Part shown: positions 5,971-13,478 of the stretch, piece after piece
Layout: the number at the start of each line of letters is the position of its first letter
Numbering within the stretch: position 1 is the first letter of the stretch
NCBI GenBank assembly: GCA_023229645.1
Contig: JALNYU010000025.1
Span: 1-51,020, forward strand
Source: Nevskia sp.
Lineage (GTDB): Bacteria > Pseudomonadota > Gammaproteobacteria > Nevskiales > Nevskiaceae
Direction of reading: 5' to 3'
Length of the DNA stretch: 51,020 nt
The notes under the pieces: model-generated
Database searches by the model: none
Told to the model about the DNA's origin: nothing
The model's input: the letters and a program-made list of their open reading frames with translations, nothing else
Translations under genes and position numbers: made by a program

Positions 5971-8724
5971 TCAGCGGCCCAGTAAAGCGGGTATTGCCCG
6001 CCTGAATCGTAATCGTCCCCGGACAGGCAACCGTGATGTTGCCGTCGTCGTTGTGATCGCAGCACCTTGTTGGGTGATGAGGGTAATTGCGGTCTTGGCG
6101 GCGGCTTCCAGGGTTTGGCTGATGCTGATCAGTTGCACATCGGCTTTGGCATCGAGATTGAGCGGGCCGTTCTGGGCTTGGATCGTCAGTGGACCGCTCG
6201 CGGCGATGGCGCTGAGGCCAGGGTTTTCGGCGTTGGCGTTAACGCCGGCGAGCACACCAATGCTTTGGCCGCTGTGGATGCGTAGGCTGCCGCCCGCGGC
6301 GAGGTCTTGGTCACCGCCGCTGGTGCTGATGATGCTTTCGCCGGCACTGAGTTGTAGCGCTTGGCCGGCAATGACACCGAGTTGCGCTTGTGCGCTAAGG
6401 GCGATGATGGGCGCGCTCAGATGCGGAATCGGTGCGCTGCGGTTTGCACCCGGCTTGGGCTTTTCGTCGGGCGGTATCGGTTGGGCGTCGTTGCCGCTGA
6501 CCTGCCCTTCGGCGATGGTTCGGAGCGCGGCGAGCGGTGCGGCTTGGTGATCATTCCGGCTGCCGTTGAGGCTGTGGCTGCCGCGGTGGCCGCTGAGTCC
6601 GGTGGCGTTGTGGCTTTGTGCGGCTTGGTCGTAGTGGCGTGCGAGGTTTTGCGCCTGCTGCACTAGGGCGGTGCCGGCGGTGAAGTCGCCGCTCGGTTCG
6701 GCTTGGTTGCCGGGGCTTTGCCCGCGCCGACTTTCAATGAGGACGCCCTGGCCGGCGCGGATGACGCCGCCGCCGTCGCTGCGCAGTTCATAGCCGCTGC
6801 CGCGGATGCTGCCGCGGTGGTTGTCGGCTTGGTGGATCAGCTGGCCGAGGTTGAGTTCGGTGGCGGCGCGGGTGGTTTTGAGCTGGATGCGAAGTTGGTC
6901 GTCACTGTCGTCGAAGGCGATGTGACTGTAGCCGCTACCGCCGAATTCTTGGCTCTTGTAGCCGTTGATCGCGGCTGGGTTGGCGTGGCCGTCGCCTTCA
7001 GCACTGTGGCCGTGCCAGGCCGGGCTGTTGCCGCCGTGGCTGTTGCCTTGGGCGCTGGCACGCCGGTCGGCCGCTTGGCTGTAGGGGTTGGCAGTAGCGC
7101 TTGCGGGGCGCTGCCCGCCCGGCGTCGCGGGGATGGCGCCTTCGCCTTTACCGTTGTAGAGCGCGCCGAGAATGATCGGCCGGTCGATGTCGTGATCGAG
7201 AAAGCCGACCAGCACTTCTTGCCCCAGGCGTGGGATGAAGCTTAGGCCACGTTGGGCGCCAGCAGCACGGCTGGCCAGCCGCAGCCAGCAGCTGGCTTGC
7301 GCGGTGTTACCCGCATCGCCTTGGTTGCCGGCGTCATTCTGCCAATGGAAGCGCACTCGAATCCGGCCCTGGCGATCGCGGTGAATGCCGACGGCGCTGT
7401 CCGTGCGACCGCTGTTGTCAACGACGGTTGCGCTTTGCGGGCCGGGCGCGTGGGCGGCTCGCGCGCCGGCACCCAGCGGTCGCCACGGCGTTTCGGCCGG
7501 AAGGAGGTCAAATTGGGCGGCGTAACCGTGGCTTTCGGCTTGCGCAAGGAGCTGATCCAGCGTTTCGAAGGCGATGCCAGCGGCGCAATCCGCCCGCAAA
7601 ACCGCGCGGGCTGCCTGATGTCCAGTGGGCAGATTATTGAAGCCGACGCAGCGTACGCGAGTGACGCTGAACACCGCGCCGTCATCAATTGCGCTGCCTT
7701 GCGTCAGTTTGAAGCGCTGGCCCACCCGCAAACCTCGAACGGTGCCGCTCGCCTGCAGCCGCTGCCCTTCGGCGACCTGCGCCTCCTGCATCAGTCGGCT
7801 CGCGCGCGCGTCATCCATCACGCCGCCAGCCTCGTCGTGCCCGGCGTAGTGATAGCGGACGAACATCGGTAGATCAGCCCCACCCACCGAGCTGATGACA
7901 TCGTCCTGCGCGGCGCTGCGGCTGTATTTGCGTTGCGCATCAAACACACCGTGCCTGAACCCAGCGCTGCCAAGTTGGGCACGCTGGGTCAGTGCCTGCA
8001 GCGTATCCCGGCTTTCAGTTGCGCTCGCCCGGTGGAAGCGGATGTTGCCTGCGTCCGCCTCGGTTTCAGGGAATTGTGCAGTGTTACTAAACACGATGAG
8101 CCGTGGTCGACTAAGCGTTTCGGCGCCGGCTGTGTCTGCTGCGCTTTCTGCTCCCATCCAGCCGAGGCCAACTTCGCTCAGCAGGCGGCTTAGAAACGCG
8201 TGATCACTTTCTCGATACTGTACGCAATACGGCCGTAGCGGCAGCGCCGCGAGTTCTGCCGTCACGCCATCGGCAAACGCCCAGTCGGCATCGGCGTAAC
8301 CCGTGAAAACGTCCGCGATGACGTCTGCCAACGGCTGGTCCTGCCAGATTCGTGAATGGCTTTGCTGTGTTAGCAACCAACACCACGACACCAACGTCAG
8401 CGCGTAACGCGCTAAGCCACCATCAGCGCCACGGCTTTCCGCCCGTTGGATATACCCGCTGCGAATTTGCTCGGTGCCATCGGCGAGCCGAACCCGCAAT
8501 CTTGCAAGCCGCCAACGCAGCGCGTCGAGATCGAGCTGAACGTCAGTCGACAACACCAATATTTGGTATTCGTCAAGCTGCGATAAGCCTTCGCTGCCGT
8601 AGAATGCCTCCAGCAACAACCTCGGCGCGTCGCCATCGATTTCAAAGCGATATAGCCGCGTCTCGGCATCGTACTCAGCGAGCGTCGCCGCCCAGTCACG
8701 CAAGTGCGTCAGTTCAGTTTCCAT
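5971..8724 (-). CDS. vgrG: Type VI secretion spike protein VgrG (TssI), C-terminus frameshifted
   Basis: VgrG trimers form the puncturing tip of the T6SS tube and carry effectors. The protein shows the gp27-like N-terminal region (YRFEIDGDAP, LRPYCVQYRESDHAFLSRLLSEVGLGW), the OB-fold (GIHRDRQGRIRVRFHWQND, CWLRLASRAAG, SFIPRLGQEVLVGFLDHDIDRPIILGALYNG) and a C-terminal DUF2345-like needle (SAPIIALSAQ, AASGPLTIQAQNG). Near 6050-6055 the frame shifts. The sequenced frame ends in an Arg-rich tail, while one missing base would restore NDDGNITVACPG, TRFTGPLKKDQTLP and LLDFSG, ending at 5897 (about 942 residues). The start chosen is the ATG at 8724; a TTG at 8745 is possible. An exact 127-bp piece is repeated at the window start. 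The shift may be real decay or a sequencing error. Confidence 0.9.
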   Translation of the reverse strand: METELTHLRDWAATLAEYDAETRLYRFEIDGDAPRLLLEAFYGSEGLSQLDEYQILVLSTDVQLDLDALRWRLARLRVRLADGTEQIRSGYIQRAESRGADGGLARYALTLVSWCWLLTQQSHSRIWQDQPLADVIADVFTGYADADWAFADGVTAELAALPLRPYCVQYRESDHAFLSRLLSEVGLGWMGAESAADTAGAETLSRPRLIVFSNTAQFPETEADAGNIRFHRASATESRDTLQALTQRAQLGSAGFRHGVFDAQRKYSRSAAQDDVISSVGGADLPMFVRYHYAGHDEAGGVMDDARASRLMQEAQVAEGQRLQASGTVRGLRVGQRFKLTQGSAIDDGAVFSVTRVRCVGFNNLPTGHQAARAVLRADCAAGIAFETLDQLLAQAESHGYAAQFDLLPAETPWRPLGAGARAAHAPGPQSATVVDNSGRTDSAVGIHRDRQGRIRVRFHWQNDAGNQGDAGNTAQASCWLRLASRAAGAQRGLSFIPRLGQEVLVGFLDHDIDRPIILGALYNGKGEGAIPATPGGQRPASATANPYSQAADRRASAQGNSHGGNSPAWHGHSAEGDGHANPAAINGYKSQEFGGSGYSHIAFDDSDDQLRIQLKTTRAATELNLGQLIHQADNHRGSIRGSGYELRSDGGGVIRAGQGVLIESRRGQSPGNQAEPSGDFTAGTALVQQAQNLARHYDQAAQSHNATGLSGHRGSHSLNGSRNDHQAAPLAALRTIAEGQVSGNDAQPIPPDEKPKPGANRSAPIPHLSAPIIALSAQAQLGVIAGQALQLSAGESIISTSGGDQDLAAGGSLRIHSGQSIGVLAGVNANAENPGLSAIAASGPLTIQAQNGPLNLDAKADVQLISISQTLEAAAKTAITLITQQGAAITTTTATSRLPVRGRLRFRRAIPALLGR
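7998..8124 (-). repeat. Direct repeat (127 bp) shared with the window start
   Basis: This stretch inside vgrG is identical to bases 1-127 and in the same orientation. Recombination between the two would delete the effector, IS and immunity genes between them. Confidence 0.95.
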
Positions 8725-8754
8725 GCTTCCGTCGAGGCGGGCCAAAGCGTACCG

Positions 8755-9786
8755 TCAAGGCGCGCCGGGAGATTGCGCTTGCGCAGGGCATGCCGGATCT
8801 TCGCCCCAATGGTCGGCACAAATGCGAATACGGCAAAGCAATCCTTCTAATAATCCGGTTTGCTCACAGCGCCTTATCAAATCAGCTGTGGACGTCCCCG
8901 CTTTACGCTCGACAACGTCGTGGTTCGTGCTCGCCACGGCAGTTGCCGTTTGCGCCTCGGCCTTTGTGCGCGCTTTTTTCGGCGCAGCGCTCTGAGCGGC
9001 ACGCTTGTTAGACAATGGCGCTGTGCCATCGCTGTTCTCCAGCAACGCCCGGATTAGATCAATCTCGTTTTGGGCGACGGTAGGCTTATCCCCCGCCGAG
9101 CGATTCAGCGCCGCTAATAAGCGATCCTCTCCAGGCTTCGTCTTGGATTTGCCGCTACTCGTGCGGCCGCCCGGGGATTTAATAATCTGCGGCCCGCCCG
9201 CCCCCGCAACAGGCTTGACGTCAGTTGCATTTGCCTCCGAGACGACCGAGCGCGCCTGATTGGCGCGCTCGCTTTCCAGTTGGCCGCTTGCAACATGCCC
9301 TGGCTGTGCACCCGCGCTATCAGGGGCGCCTCCAGAGGACGAAGGCAGTGATGCCGCTGCCGCCTCCGACGGCGCCGCAGCCACACCACCACTAACTTCG
9401 GCTACCGCATGATCATCTTCAACTACGGCCGTTTGCGCAGTTGTTGCTTCACCCGCCGCCTGCGGGATCGGCGATAACGAAGCCTCTGATGCGACCTGCG
9501 CATCGGCAACCACGCCGCTAGCATTCGGCGTCGAGTTCCATTCGTAAAAAATGGCACCGATGGCAATCAACACGCCCGCAGAAATCAGCGCTGCGACCGG
9601 CCATCCTATCGCGCGCCTAGGCTGCTCACGGTTGGGATTCCCGGCTTGCGAGTCAACTGCGCCGAGTATGCTAATCGACGCCGCGTTGGCGGTCTGCTGA
9701 GATCCCTCGGCGCCCAATAACGACGGTGGCTTGCCCGACCGGGTATTTGAGGCCTCGCTTCCGTGCGCATCCGCATTGTTCGCCAT
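8755..9786 (-). CDS. Unknown single-pass membrane protein encoded upstream of vgrG
   Basis: I do not recognise this 343-residue protein by name. It has a cytoplasmic N-terminus of about 58 residues, one transmembrane helix (about 61-84, WPVAALISAGVLIAIGAIFY), and a long Ala/Ser/Gly-rich low-complexity stretch (about 88-215) likely spanning the periplasm. A conserved-looking C-terminal part has EDRLLAALNRS, a Lys/Ala-rich segment, and a compact Cys/Trp block: LIRRCEQTGLLEGLLCRIRICADHWGEDPACP (four Cys). The stop lies about 30 bp before the vgrG ATG on the same strand, so it heads the vgrG operon. The Cys block could form disulfides in the periplasm. It may be a T6SS-associated anchoring or periplasmic factor, which is inference from position only. 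Confidence 0.75.
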   Translation of the reverse strand: MANNADAHGSEASNTRSGKPPSLLGAEGSQQTANAASISILGAVDSQAGNPNREQPRRAIGWPVAALISAGVLIAIGAIFYEWNSTPNASGVVADAQVASEASLSPIPQAAGEATTAQTAVVEDDHAVAEVSGGVAAAPSEAAAASLPSSSGGAPDSAGAQPGHVASGQLESERANQARSVVSEANATDVKPVAGAGGPQIIKSPGGRTSSGKSKTKPGEDRLLAALNRSAGDKPTVAQNEIDLIRALLENSDGTAPLSNKRAAQSAAPKKARTKAEAQTATAVASTNHDVVERKAGTSTADLIRRCEQTGLLEGLLCRIRICADHWGEDPACPAQAQSPGAP

Positions 9787-10243
9787 TCATGATCCTGTCG
9801 GCACTATCTCGGTGACACGCGATCCCTACCTATCGCACCGTTTTTCGCGTTATACGCAACAGCGGGCACGTCGGCATTTTCCGTATATTGGGATATCCCA
9901 ATTCTTGATTTTGCCTATTAGACACATGCCGCAGTGGATGGAATCATACTCAGACACGTCGCCGAAGGCCATACTGAAATGAGCGCCGCCGACAATTGCC
10001 ATTATTGATTCGGCATGAAACCATTGAAAAAAAGCGGCACTAGGCAGGCGTTAAACGATACTACGAACCCGCGCATTGCCCAATCAACAATAAAAACAAA
10101 TTGATTTTGTGATTGAATCCGCTTCTATGCGCCATGATCTCAGAATGTAACGGTCAATTGGGAAACGCCCTCAAGTCAATGTCAAGAGACTGAACCAATA
10201 ACACTGTGACGGACCACACAATTTTTCCGCATTTTAGCCGTCC
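9787..10243. promoter_or_regulatory. Divergent intergenic region between two T6SS transcription units
   Basis: This 457-bp AT-richer stretch separates the start codons of the minus-strand vgrG operon and the plus-strand M15-peptidase operon, so it must hold promoters for both. I see no convincing ORF. It contains a perfect 16-bp palindrome (9887-9902). A stretch starting TTATTGATTCGGC at 10002 resembles one end of the MITE described at 11519; an imperfect partner (CCCAATCAACAATAA) near 10079-10093 makes a decayed copy possible but unproven. Confidence 0.6.
9887..9902. promoter_or_regulatory. Perfect 16-bp palindrome, candidate operator
   Basis: ATTGGGATATCCCAAT is fully self-complementary and lies about 100 bp upstream of the minus-strand unit, between divergently transcribed T6SS genes. 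A position and symmetry like this fit a dimeric regulator site, but no regulator is identified. Confidence 0.35.
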
Positions 10244-11113
10244 ATGTGCAGCATGGGATTGCCTATGTTGCTCGTAGTCGCGATTACTATTGGCTTCGCT
10301 ATCGCGCTTATCGCCTTATGGCTGATTTTATTCCCAACGTCGCGCGATGCTGTTGCCAGCACAATGCGCCACACGCTGGGGCAAACCGGTCGGATTGCTA
10401 AGCACGTGCACCTGCGGACTCATCTTCAGTTAGGTCAAAATGCCAGTTCCGCCCGCCAAGCAAGGACACGTGTTGCCCTCTGGTTCGGAACCTATCAGTT
10501 GCCGATTGTGGGCGGGCTGATTATCGTGCTGCTCCCTGTTACGGTATTACTATTATTTGGGCATGATCGCCGACTGGAAGGCTTCAACGACACGGCTCAT
10601 CGCGAAAACGCGGTGGTTTCGTCGTTATTGCTCGGCGAACAATTGGTTCCGCCGCCGCCGCTACCGCCGGAAATATTTATCACTCAGGAAGTGACACTGG
10701 TACGTCCCAATCTCGGTGGCGCAGATCGCGATTGGAATCGCCTCGATATGCAATTTCGGCAGAAACTCCTGCAAATATTCCAGACGATGGCAGCAATGGG
10801 ATATCCCATGGTGTTGCTCGAAGGCTACCGCAGTCCAGAACGACAAACATTTCTACAAAATCAAGGCTCAAATGTTACCAATGCGGGCGCATTTCAAAGC
10901 TATCATCAGTTCGGACTCGCCGCCGATTGCGCATTTTTTCGAGACGGCAAGCTGGTAATCTCTGAGCAAGACCCCTGGGCATTGCGCGCCTACCAGCGCT
11001 ATGGAGAATTAGCTCAGGCGGCTGGGCTATCCTGGGGCGGAAAATGGACGTTACGTGACTTCGGTCACATTGAGCAACACAGACAAGGCCTCAATAACGC
11101 GCCGCATCGGTAA
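10244..11113 (+). CDS. Membrane-anchored M15-family peptidase (TagX/VanY-like), T6SS-associated
   Basis: The 289-residue protein has two transmembrane helices (about 8-30 and 84-106), then a periplasmic domain of the M15 D,D-/L,D-peptidase type. Zinc ligands are visible as His221 and Asp228 in SYHQFGLAADCAFF and His275 in DFGHIE, with EGYRSPERQ upstream, as in VanY/CwlK enzymes. It should cleave peptide stems of the cell's own peptidoglycan. The setting, directly before PAAR and tssM genes, fits TagX of Acinetobacter, an inner-membrane endopeptidase needed for T6SS assembly across the wall. The start is uncertain: ATGs at 10244, 10253 and 10265 are all in frame and none has a strong ribosome site. 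A self-immune effector role is less likely because of the two N-terminal helices. Confidence 0.8.
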   Translation: MCSMGLPMLLVVAITIGFAIALIALWLILFPTSRDAVASTMRHTLGQTGRIAKHVHLRTHLQLGQNASSARQARTRVALWFGTYQLPIVGGLIIVLLPVTVLLLFGHDRRLEGFNDTAHRENAVVSSLLLGEQLVPPPPLPPEIFITQEVTLVRPNLGGADRDWNRLDMQFRQKLLQIFQTMAAMGYPMVLLEGYRSPERQTFLQNQGSNVTNAGAFQSYHQFGLAADCAFFRDGKLVISEQDPWALRAYQRYGELAQAAGLSWGGKWTLRDFGHIEQHRQGLNNAPHR

Positions 11114-11170
11114 ACTAGTACGTTCGCGAATTCAACAATGGGATTTCGGCACAAGGATTGTGGAGATAGC

Positions 11171-11440
11171 ATGGGAAAACCCTATATTTTGGTCGGCGAT
11201 CAGACCAGCCACGGCGGGGTCGTCACGCACGGCGCCCCCACATCCAAAATTAACGGCAAGGCCGTTGCCCGCGTCGGCGACAAAGTCACTTGTCCCAAAA
11301 AAGGCCACGGCGGCACAACAACAATCGTTTCAGGCGATCCAGATTTCACAATCGACGGCAAAGCGGCCGCCCGGCACGGCGATAAAACGGCATGCGGCGC
11401 AACGCTAATCGCGACGCAAGGGCTGATGTACGACACCTGA
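11171..11440 (+). CDS. PAAR-domain protein, T6SS spike tip
   Basis: The 89-residue protein is a small PAAR tip that caps the VgrG spike and sharpens it. It shows the repeated PAAR pattern: GDQTSHGGVV near the start, INGKAVARVGDKVTCP in the middle, and IDGKAAARHGDKTACGATLI near the end, with paired His/Cys residues placed to bind a metal at the apex. The start at ATG 11171 is supported by GGAG five bases upstream; an ATG 11 codons earlier has no such site. There is no extra effector domain, so this is a structural or adaptor-type PAAR. It is 57 bp after the M15 peptidase gene and probably in the same transcript. Confidence 0.93.
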   Translation: MGKPYILVGDQTSHGGVVTHGAPTSKINGKAVARVGDKVTCPKKGHGGTTTIVSGDPDFTIDGKAAARHGDKTACGATLIATQGLMYDT

Positions 11441-11518
11441 ATTGACGGTTATCGATGCAGCACTTGGTGCCAAGAAATATTGAAATTAACGTGGTAACGA
11501 TACGCGCGCTTTAATCTG

Positions 11519-11611
11519 TTATTGATTCGGCCACAAAATAGTTGAACGAGGTGCTACGCGGCAATTTGAGATCGCACTTTTTCGAGACGGCGTGAGTGGC
11601 TGAATTAATAA
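11519..11611. repeat. Diverged copy of a TA-flanked MITE
   Basis: The 93-bp segment begins TTATTGATTCGGCCAC and ends GTGGCTGAATTAATAA, which are inverted repeats with 14 of 16 matches. Length, end sequence and internal blocks (GTGC, GCAATTTG, GCACTTT) parallel the neighbouring 11630-11724 element, so it is an older member of the same family. Confidence 0.65.
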
Positions 11612-11629
11612 TAAAATCAAATTGCTTGG

Positions 11630-11724
11630 TTATTGATCCGGCCATTTCTCGCTTGCTCGGAAGTGCGGCTTCCGGTTTGGCATTGCACTGTCTTTATTCA
11701 AGTACTTAATGGCCGGATCAATAA
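11630..11724. repeat. Miniature inverted-repeat transposable element (95 bp), copy 1
   Basis: The element has perfect 17-bp terminal inverted repeats, TTATTGATCCGGCCATT and its complement, with TA at each outer edge, as expected of insertion at TA by IS630/Tc1-type transposases. It has no coding capacity. An inverted copy with 91 of 95 matching bases lies at 21950-22044. The ends differ from those of the IS630 element at 3920-5023, so that IS is not an obvious helper. Confidence 0.88.
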
Positions 11725-11942
11725 CTGCTGTACGAATAATAGATTTGTTATCGGCGACGATTAGATGACAGCGGAATAAATCGCGCTATTTTGAACGATG
11801 GGCAACAGAGCCGCGTAATTTTAAGAAACTAGATTATTCAATTTTCTTACACTCAAGAATGACGCCCGAAGTTGATCAATAAGCGCGGATTGCGCGCTGT
11901 GCGGCGCCGGTGTTGGGCATCAATTTATGGTGAACAGGGAAT

Positions 11943-13424
11943 ATGTCATTGCACAGGACACTGCGTTGGCTGCTAATACTCGCTGCAATCTGTGCCGTGG
12001 TTTGGATCAGCACGATCATCTACTGGCAAGAGACGCGCCGCGCGGTCGATGAGGGCGATGTCGCGCGCTTCATTATCGGCCTGCCGCTCGTGCTATTCGG
12101 CGCAACACTCACCCTATGGTTGGGTGCTCAAGCACTGCTGCGTCGTACCCGCACAGGAATAACGCCGGCGGTGCAGGCGCCTAGCACGAACGCCATTGCG
12201 TCCGACGCCGAGGCCCCCTCGCATTTTCGAATCGCGATTCTGGGCGCCACTGCGGCAACCCCGAGCGGCGATGCAGCCGCCGTGCTCGCTGCGCTACAGA
12301 ACCCAGACAAGCTTACTGCGCCCGCCGCCTCGGCCTTTTATGACGACGAGGGATTTCGCATTCCGTTATTTCGCCTGAACTCGCTCGATACCGCAGACGT
12401 CGCGCAATGGCATCAACATTGGCACGAGCATACCGATCCAAGCCCTGACGGGGGCGCCAACGCGCCGAGCGAGCGTTTGCTACGCAGCCTCAGCTTACTG
12501 ATCGCGCCGCTGGATGAGGCATGTGAACTATTGGCGGACGTGTTGCAGCCCACACCCGCCACTACCCTACCGCCAACCTTGGTACGGCCCTCCGCCCAGG
12601 CGCCGCCGGTAGCGGCACCATCGCCACCGCGCGTACAGGCACTGGTACTTACCCCTAGCGAAACGCCAGAACCCGCACTGCGAGCGCTGCAGGCGTTCGT
12701 CGAATCGCGATTACAGACCTGGCTGCTCGAAAGCCCGGCGCACGTAACGCTATCGGCACCGACTGCGCGTAATGGCACCGACATCATTTCGACGTTGCAC
12801 CAGATGCTCGCCAACGACAACGGCCACCGTGGTCGAAACGTAGTGCTATTGATTGGCACCGACTCTCTGGTCGATGAGTCGATCGTGAACCGCTTGATGG
12901 GCAGCGGTCAGTTAGCAACGGCGCGCCGCCCTGAGGGCATCACCCCCGGCGAAGGCGCGTTTGTCGTCGCTTTTGCAGCCGAATCATTGGCCCCGGCCTT
13001 AGCGACTGCCTATTTGCATCAGCCGGCGCGCGCGCAGCGCATGCAGCCAGCCGACGTTGGCAGCAAAGTCGTGGCCGATGCGCTGCAACAGGCCCTACAA
13101 AATGCCTGTAGCAACGCCCAGCAGGATGCCAGCGCCTGCGCGGCCCTGATCGTCGACGGAAATGGCCGCGGCCGGCGCGCCGTTGAAGCGGCGCAGGCGA
13201 TGACTTTTGCGCTCGATCACCTCGACGCCGTCGCCGACCGCCTCGACAGCGGCGCATTGCTCGGCGAACTCGGCGCCGCGCAGTTCCCGGCGCTACTGAC
13301 TATTGCGGCAACGTTTGCGACGGAGCAGCAGCAAGCCTGCGCCGTTGCGGCGCTCAGCCCCGCCATCGATCGCGACGTATTCATCATCGCTCCCGCCTTG
13401 CCCCAAGCCACGGCAACGGCTTAG
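11943..13424 (+). CDS. T6SS-locus membrane protein with thiolase-like C-terminal region
   Basis: The 493-residue protein has two transmembrane helices (about 9-27 and 43-65), a Pro/Ala-rich stretch (about 203-232) and a C-terminal region of about 260 residues. That region has weak but suggestive features of a beta-ketoacyl-synthase/thiolase fold: LLIGTDSLV, then PGEGAFVVAF (335-344), LIVDGNGRGRRA, and LGELGAAQFPALLTIA near the end. No clear active-site Cys is seen, so an enzymatic role is doubtful. It lies about 50 bp upstream of tssM and is probably co-transcribed, which points to a role at the T6SS membrane complex. I do not know a characterised homologue. CAGGGA precedes the ATG. Confidence 0.75.
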   Translation: MSLHRTLRWLLILAAICAVVWISTIIYWQETRRAVDEGDVARFIIGLPLVLFGATLTLWLGAQALLRRTRTGITPAVQAPSTNAIASDAEAPSHFRIAILGATAATPSGDAAAVLAALQNPDKLTAPAASAFYDDEGFRIPLFRLNSLDTADVAQWHQHWHEHTDPSPDGGANAPSERLLRSLSLLIAPLDEACELLADVLQPTPATTLPPTLVRPSAQAPPVAAPSPPRVQALVLTPSETPEPALRALQAFVESRLQTWLLESPAHVTLSAPTARNGTDIISTLHQMLANDNGHRGRNVVLLIGTDSLVDESIVNRLMGSGQLATARRPEGITPGEGAFVVAFAAESLAPALATAYLHQPARAQRMQPADVGSKVVADALQQALQNACSNAQQDASACAALIVDGNGRGRRAVEAAQAMTFALDHLDAVADRLDSGALLGELGAAQFPALLTIAATFATEQQQACAVAALSPAIDRDVFIIAPALPQATATA

Positions 13425-13478
13425 CCCTGGGAATAACGCGCCCGCTTTTTCACTTAAATTGACCTCCTCCATTAATCC

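Larger units (their letters stand above)
11441..11942. other. Intergenic region holding two MITE-like elements
   Basis: This 502-bp AT-richer gap between the PAAR gene and the tssM operon has no convincing ORF. It contains a diverged MITE (11519-11611) and a well-preserved one (11630-11724) in tandem, separated by 18 bp. The last 200 bp probably hold the promoter for the tssM unit; CAGGGA precedes the ATG at 11943. Confidence 0.7.

Noticed and set aside
10797..10811. Second GGGATATCCC palindrome inside the M15 peptidase gene
   Set aside because: It lies in coding sequence and is explained by the codons for MGYPMV; not taken as an operator.
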